Below, one piece after another: positions 58,444 through 64,000 of a DNA stretch of 64,000 nt (positions within the stretch are counted from its first letter, which is position 1; every line of letters starts with the position of its first letter). The DNA is taken from assembly GCF_958450345.1 (NCBI RefSeq), contig NC_088782.1, forward strand, positions 103,570,358 to 103,634,357, written 5' to 3'. This stretch comes from Calliphora vicina. Its lineage: Eukaryota > Arthropoda > Insecta > Diptera > Calliphoridae. Below the pieces are notes generated by a model that worked only from the letters and a program-made list of their open reading frames with translations, had not been told where the DNA came from and searched no databases. The translations under genes and the position numbers were made by a program.

Positions 58444-59011
58444 TGTTACGAAACTTGCAACATTCATCATGTTTATAAACATTACCATCAGTAGAAACAT
58501 CTACTTATCAACAATGTTGATAACACGCTGCTATTAACATTGTTTATAAGCATGACAACATTAAGGCCCTAATTTTGTAAATCACGTCACCAAAGTGATA
58601 TTTATGTGCAAAGCAAAAACAACCATTCACGCATTTCAAAAATTTGTTTTTTGTTTTAAATGTTGAAATGTTGTTTTTGCTTTGCACATAAACATCACTT
58701 TGGTGACGCGATTTACAAAATTAGGGCCTAACCATTAAAGCTGCTAAAAGCTCTAGGTGATCATTGTGGAAATAGAACATTCTAGTTGCGTCCGTTAGAT
58801 AATTATGAAACTATTAGAAGACGGCACTGTGTATATATATAATAACAGCAGTCACTATATTGTAGGTGCTGTTAAACTTAACATCAACTGTTTTTTAATA
58901 AATAAAGATTTGTTACAATTTTAAAACTACTGATCGCTTTTATTTGCAAATAAAAGAATCCCTTTTATTTAAAGGAATAAACCACCGTTTTTAAAAGGTA
59001 AAAACGTACCA
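58444..59011 (+). mobile_element. solo LTR (gypsy-like), ATAT duplication, with nested MITE
   Basis: Begins TGTTACGAAACTTGC and ends AAAAACGTACCA; flanked by ATAT (58440-58443 and 59012-59015). TGTGTATATATATAATAACAG marks the probable TATA/start region, and AATAAATAAAG near 58900 a likely poly(A) signal. A 164-bp MITE sits at 58565. About 400 bp without it. Confidence 0.85.
58565..58728. mobile_element. 164-bp palindromic MITE, TAA duplication
   Basis: Ends GGCCCTAATTTTGTAAATC in inverted orientation, and the arms stay complementary for nearly 60 bases (CACCAAAGTGAT, TTATGTGCAAAGCAAAAACA). TAA at 58562-58564 and 58729-58731. Fits PIF/Harbinger-type MITEs. Confidence 0.88.
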
Positions 59012-59015
59012 ATAT

Positions 59016-59760
59016 GTACACATATTTAATAACAGATAAGAGAGGAACATATTCATGGAACATGGACATATTCGATTTTATCAAATATTATGATATCCTA
59101 ACATTTGGGTTAGTCACCTGACCAGTCACAAAGTGTTTAAAAAATCTCTTTCATATAAAGTGTTAGAACTAGAGCCTTGTTCGTATCACTTTGGATTAAA
59201 GCCGGTACCAAAAGACAACTTTATAACTTTTTTCTATCTAAGTAATCTGGAATTTTTATTTGCTTTTGTTGATTGACCCTTAGATTTATTAAAAATTATA
59301 GCTGGTTATGGCCGAATTACGCAAACTCAACCTTCTGTCTGTTAGGACGAATGACCTAACTCACTTTTTCTTGTGGTGTTATTGTAAACAGGAAGTGTTA
59401 CAAATCTCAATCGACAAATGTGGATGAACTAAAACAATCAATTCGAACAGCAGGGTGGGCATTTCAATTCAATTATCTTTAAGACTAATTAAACTATTTT
59501 TAATAAAATTCAATGGGCTTTCAAATGAAAAATAATTAAATGAATTCCATGCATTACAAACAAAGTCAGCAAAATTCATCAGCCACCTGTATAATGGTTC
59601 AAACATAAACGAAATAATTTCATATATGTATATTCAATAAACAACCCCGAGTTGTAATTCAAAAGTCAATAAGTTTGAATTTCAAACAATTTGCAATTTC
59701 TACCCAATATTTTGCTATTAAATATCAGAAAAATCGGTCAATAGATTTTTCAATAGGGAC
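59016..59760. other. AT-rich stretch, nothing firm
   Basis: Some AATTCAATT-type wording at 59460-59545 resembles the 29860-30170 region; no gene seen. Confidence 0.35.
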
Positions 59761-59769
59761 TTCCGAACT

Positions 59770-60060
59770 TTGACAGTTGATGGCGGCCATATTGTTGAAG
59801 ATACATCTGTGGAATTGACTGTCATTTATTCAATTTTATCAAAATGGGTGTTCTGTTCGGTCAACGTTCAGAGCGCTTCGCATATTTCGCAACAAAATTG
59901 TCGAATTTGGAACGATACCAATCCACATGAGATACGAGATCGTCCAATGCTTCCCGAAGAAGTCACAGTTTGGTATGGATTTTGGGCTGGCGGCGTAATA
60001 TTTCATTGAGAACGACATTGGCAAGGCCATCATTTGTAAACGGCGAGCCATCATTGTCAA
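59770..60060 (+). pseudogene. Tc1/mariner-superfamily transposase fragment
   Basis: QQNCRIWNDTNPHEIRDRPM and PEEVTVWYGFWAGGVI match the block just after the first catalytic Asp in the insect 'VTVWCGFWAGGIIGPYFF' transposase group. After a frameshift, ENDIGKAIICKRRAI corresponds to the next 'ENexGxxxTVNGxRYRxM' block. A GGHIVED piece just upstream resembles the C-terminal RGGH motif of the same group, so the fragment may be rearranged. No complete domain remains. Confidence 0.6.
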
Positions 60061-60299
60061 CACACACTTTGTTTTTTTTACATTTAAAGATAGATAGGAA
60101 TTTAAGGAAGCTAAATACCAGAACTAGATCGATTATTTGGAAATCAAGGATACTAAGTGCTGTACATAGACAAGAAGTATATTTGAAACATTGCAAAGCC
60201 TTATCAACTACATATAACTGCAATCTTGAGTTAATGTCACCAATGAGTCGACATCACACAGTTGGAGATTTACCGAGAAGACCGTGCCGCGTATAACAA

Positions 60300-61143
60300 G
60301 AGTCGTTCTAGCATAACTGAGGTTAGGATTGATCAATAGGCATAATGCATTCTGGTTCTAACATCGGCGAGGAAAAAAACATTAAATGCAAAAATTGAAC
60401 TTCGAATCAGATCCCTCATCTTCTCGTTTTATTTTAGTTTTTTTATATTAAAATTTAGCAGAGCTGAAATACAAATTAATTTAAACGATCCAAGAATGTT
60501 GAATATATGTAAGTAGAAATTTTGTGTCTGGCTAGTAAATGGTAACAGTTTCCTGAATTCCGAGAGAGTCAACATATATTTTTAAATTTTATTAGTTAAT
60601 AATATCATACAGAACAGAAGTACAAGTTTTCTGGATAATGAAGTGGAACACCTTTTTTTGCAAAGAAGCACGAGGATACTGTACATTTCTGTAAGGAAGT
60701 AAAAAACTGGCTATGATCGAATTTTAACTTCATAACTGCCGTGAATGTCAATTCTAAAAGACAAACCGCTGTTGTCCTTATTCCTGAGAACGAAGACAGC
60801 CCTTGATTGCCGATCATCTTTTATCGAGATGGCTGAGGAGTTTAATATAATTAAGCTTTTGACACTGCGAATTTCACAAAATTTTAAATTCGTGGGTATA
60901 TCCTCACTTCCTTTCACAGGTGAAGGGTCTGGGAATACGAGATGGGTTACGAGAAATGGTTAGAGTATACACGGAATCATAAGTAATCATGAGACGGCCA
61001 AATGTTTCAATTCGTTTCCAAATATCATTCTGAACAGAAGTAAAAGTTGTCAAAATAATGAAGAGTAACAACTTTATTACAAAGAACCGTGGACAATGCT
61101 GGACATTTCTGCTCTAGTATTATACAAGGACCTGTTAGATATA
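60300..61143. other. stretch without recognisable gene
   Basis: Two similar segments, CAGAACAGAAGTACAAGTTTTC (60609) and CTGAACAGAAGTAAAAGTTGTC (61031), hint at an old internal duplication of about 420 bases. The 68-72-codon ORFs on both strands have no recognisable motif. Confidence 0.35.
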
Positions 61144-61376
61144 CAGTGAGCGTCAAAAGTGAGTAAACACCAAAAATTATTTGATTTTTTTTAAGATAAT
61201 AAAAATCCTAAAATCTATCCATCGATTAAAATTTAAAAGTTTCGATTTGATGGAGATTGAGTTGAATAATAGAATCGGTTCTGAAAAAAGAAGATTTAAG
61301 TCGGAATATAATGATTTTTATGATCTTAAAAAAATCAAAGAATTCACTGGTGTTTACTCACTTTTGACGCTCACTG
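61144..61376. mobile_element. Tc1/mariner-type MITE, copy 2 (TA duplication)
   Basis: Perfect inverted ends CAGTGAGCGTCAAAAGTGAG extending through TAAACACC; TA on both sides (61142-61143, 61377-61378). Interior shared with 16212-16430 in inverted orientation. The 66-codon ORF across it is not a transposase. Confidence 0.85.
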
Positions 61377-61637
61377 TATAATTTAGATTGTTACATTTAT
61401 GATCGTCTCAGAATTCTTTTTTTTAGAACGGAATTATATGGATTCCTCGGCCACATATATTTACATTTCATACTCTAGCAGAACACTCAGCTAATTCCGA
61501 AATTATTGAGGGATCAATCGATAAGACAAGAAACTAACGTATAAATATAATCTTTTAGAAAAGAATCTGAATTATTTTTAAAACTAATAAACTATATTTC
61601 AATTGGCCTGGCACAGAGAATACAGTTTAAGTACATA

Positions 61638-61737
61638 CCCCCATATTCATAATCAATTTTTAAATTTATAAAAGGTTTATAAACAAAATCTGTTTATAAA
61701 CCTTGGATAAATTTAAAAATTGATTATGAATAAGGCC
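61638..61737. mobile_element. ~100-bp palindromic MITE with ATTCATAATC ends
   Basis: Arms ATTCATAATCAATTTTTAAA and inverse, continuing TTTAT and AGGTTTATAAACA, fold almost completely. The terminal few bases differ (CCCCCAT against GGCCTT inverted). Related termini at 3177-3413. Confidence 0.7.
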
Positions 61738-62237
61738 TATAAAATTTATCAAAAATTTAAACCGCTAAAATAAACTGAACTATAACTAAAGAAATGTATA
61801 AAAACTCCTTTAGAAAATTTTGAAACTAATTTATTAATTAAAAGGATTGGATTGTATAAAAAATCCTTTAGAAAATTTTATTAAATATTTTTAAAACTAA
61901 TTTATTAATAAAAAGGATTGGATTCATTGGATCTTAGAATAGTCAACTATGTGATGTGTTCAATGAATTTTGTGGAACACGTGTTTCCTATTTCTTTAAA
62001 ATATATTAGGTTTTAAAAGTATTATTAAAAATGTCGTTTCGGGAATTTTAATTCAAAAGTAATTATTCAAGAAAGCTTCAAAGTTTATATATAAAAAATG
62101 ATTAAAATATATGTGAAAATACATATTTCAGTACTCACCGTGTGGTGTGTTCAATTTAAGGAACATGTGTTTTCAGCATGTTGACGTTCAGTGAATTTAC
62201 CGTTATAGATATTATTGTTAATGAAATATTACCCCCT

Positions 62238-62790
62238 GTCTATACTTGACAAATATTTATCATAACAATAAATGACATTTGTTGTCAAGACAAAGTTGTC
62301 TTAGCAAAAGCACTAACAATTTTGTCATGACGAAGTAATAATACTAATAAATGGAGACTATACCTGATACTTTTTTATCTTGGCAACCATTTTGACGTTT
62401 ATCATGATAAAAATTTGTCAAGTATAGACAAATATTTATCGTAACAATAAATGACGTTTGTTGTCAAGACAATGTTGTCTGAGCAAAAGAACTAACAATT
62501 TTGCATTAATACTAATTAATGGGGACTATACCTGGGGGCAAATTCTCGCACTCGCAATCGAAATAAATTTCGAACGCTTATTAGTGTTCGAGTAAAAACT
62601 CGTTCGTTATCGAGCACAATCATTATAATTTTATATACATTTTATTCGATATCGAATAAGAGAAACCCAAACATAAACAAAACTCGCACGTTCGAATAAG
62701 TATTCGATCGTGTTCGACTGCGGTAATTAGCCCCCTGATCATTTTTTATTTTGACAACCATTTTGAGGTTTATAATGATAAAAATTCATC
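62238..62790. mobile_element. two overlapping tandem copies of a TATACTTGACAAAT element
   Basis: Copy 1 (about 62238-62428) has TGTCTATACTTGACAAATATTT at the left and, inverted, TCTATACTTGACAAATTTTT at the right. Copy 2 starts in the same AAGTATAGACAAATATTTATC and repeats the interior (CAATAAATGACGTTTGTTGTC) up to about 62790. Copy 2 is interrupted by the element at 62535-62734. Confidence 0.65.
62535..62734. mobile_element. 200-bp MITE, CTG duplication
   Basis: Ends GGGGCAAATTCTCGCA and (inverted) GGGGCTAATTACCGCA, with TTCGAA-type inverted words inside. CTG at 62532-62534 and 62735-62737. The uninterrupted sister copy reads TATACCTGATAC at the same place, confirming the empty site. Confidence 0.85.
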
Positions 62791-63776
62791 AGGTATTATG
62801 AAGGGTTAAATGTTAAAAGTAAATAAAATAATTTTGTTTAGGAGGTTTAAATAAAATGTAATTTTTTCCAAAAATCGTTAAAGTTTAAAGAGAATTGAAT
62901 GTTGCTTAAATAGTTTTTCTGAAAATGCAAGAATATTATTGAAAAAAGTTAAGAGGAAACTCAGTGTTGGGAAAATTACCAAGTTATCTTTATAGAATAT
63001 GGTTTTTTTATAAGTCAGAAATATTTAAAAAATTATCTTTAAGGGAATTAAATTTTGTTTTATAGTTTTAATAATAAATTTTTTCTTGCTGTGTAAACAT
63101 CACATTATATTATTTAGGTTGTTGTTGTTTTTCTTACATTAATTGCTTATTTTTTTCAAGTTTCAAAATTATGTTTATGTTCATTTTATTATTGAGTTCT
63201 TTATATTTTATTTATAAACGGCGGGTAGTACTAATTTTCACTGTTTAATTATGTAAAAAAAAGTCGAGAGAGAGAGAGAGAAAAAAAACTAATTTTGTTA
63301 ATTTTGTTTTTAGCTTTAAAGATGTTGTTAAATTTCGTTATATTTTTTGTTTGTATGTTATATTTTTTCGTTAAGATCTATAAAATTTTACCTGTTTTTT
63401 TGTTTTGTTTAATAAGTTTTCCTTTATTTTTTTATTATAATTTTCATATAAAAAGTATAAGCAATTAGTAAACATTTGTTTTAGTTGTTGTTGTTATTTG
63501 TTTATGTTTTTATAAAAATTTTTATGTTTTTGTTTTCAATAATTTTCATTGACTACTCGTAGATTTTTAATAAAGTAGAAAAAAAAATCGAGAAAAAAAT
63601 TGTTTGGTTGAAGTTTTTGTTTTTGGTTTTAATAAATTGTATTTTTGTATTGTCATTATGTTTTTCTTAATAATTGTTGTTGTTGTTGGTTTTGTTTGTC
63701 TATATTTAATTTTATCCCTTATATAAATGTATTTATTTGTGGTTTTGTCTATGTAAATGTCAAGATTGTAATACAT
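62791..63776. other. T-rich stretch with a (GA) microsatellite
   Basis: No gene seen. A pure AG run of about 8 repeats starts near 63266. Otherwise T-rich on plus. Confidence 0.4.
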
Positions 63777-64000
63777 ACCGTTTCAAAACTGTTTTTGTTT
63801 TAGTTATTCAATTGACTTGCATTGATTTTTTAATTTAATTTCCTTCATTTCCATTTAATTTCTATCGGTGTATAAATTTCTTATTACAAAATTGTGTAAT
63901 GTTATTGATGTGTGGTGAATTTATGTAATATGAATTGGATTTTATGATGTGAACGTTTCTTTTTTTGTTGTGAATAATAAAAAATGTGGTAGAATTGGCT
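63777..64000 (-). other. possible noncoding (5' UTR-like) exon, minus strand
   Basis: Read on minus, an A/C-rich run without ATG-led ORFs ends in CAGTTTTGAAACG directly before GTATGTATT, a good splice donor. It could be an upstream UTR exon of Bmcp or of another minus-strand gene, or chance. Splice-site wording is the only support. Confidence 0.15.

Noticed and set aside
59839..60296. Overlapping ORFs on both strands at 59.8-60.3 kb
   Set aside because: Shadows of the frameshifted transposase fragment; only the 59770 frame and its +1 continuation carry family motifs.
61181..61381. 66-codon ORF
   Set aside because: Runs from one TIR of a 233-bp MITE to the other; no transposase motif.
1..64000. 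CRISPR array, bacterial operons, tRNA or rRNA genes
   Set aside because: No regularly spaced identical repeats with unique spacers, no ribosome-binding-site spacing and no cloverleaf or rRNA core words; the spliced carrier gene and TE set are eukaryotic.

Overview
The window looks like AT-rich, TE-saturated DNA from a higher fly, most likely a calyptrate such as a blow fly or house-fly relative. The reasons are: a single intron-containing gene that reads as the fly gene Bmcp; dipteran-type non-LTR, gypsy, mariner and Tc1 remnants; and interspersed repeats of the 'hairpin plus ATACCCTACACC' kind. The species call is inference. I see no prokaryotic operon structure, no tRNA or rRNA and no CRISPR.

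Only one host gene can be supported. Bmcp lies on the minus strand from 51811 (ATG) to 43432 (stop). It has five coding exons with consensus splice sites and a 307-residue product carrying all three mitochondrial-carrier signatures. Intron 2 (44293-51034, about 6.7 kb) holds three MITE families, a 2-kb degenerate tandem array, an old interspersed repeat and an exon-like open segment whose origin I cannot name.

Layout. 1-9 kb: mariner tail, a 1-kb long-TIR element, nested palindromic MITEs, hairpin/TIR repeats. 10-16.3 kb: degraded non-LTR retrotransposon tails, one duplicated, and a mariner pseudogene, all on the minus strand. 16.4-29.3 kb: two copies of a TATACCCTTCACC repeat, a 1.6-kb element with about 350-bp terminal inverted repeats, a 753-bp TIR element with ATAT duplications, and an inverted pair of a 0.8-1.1-kb TIR element, one copy of which interrupts a reverse transcriptase. 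31-38.5 kb: a palindromic repeat split by a hAT-type MITE and a TIR repeat, a Jockey/Juan-type RT remnant, and a small solo LTR. 40.2-42.5 kb: a triple nest (MITE in Tc1-like transposon in interspersed repeat). 43.4-52.1 kb: Bmcp. 52.4-59 kb: solo LTRs, non-LTR tail and gypsy gag-pol remnant, all riddled with MITEs. 59-64 kb: a transposase fragment, several MITEs, and a possible noncoding exon at the right edge.

The most informative result is the MITE set. Four copies of one hAT-like family have perfect 8-bp target duplications, and at least eight other short inverted-repeat elements have 3-bp duplications. In two cases the interrupted reading frame of the host element confirms the exact insertion boundaries. 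Long stretches between these elements are AT-rich and hold nothing I can identify.
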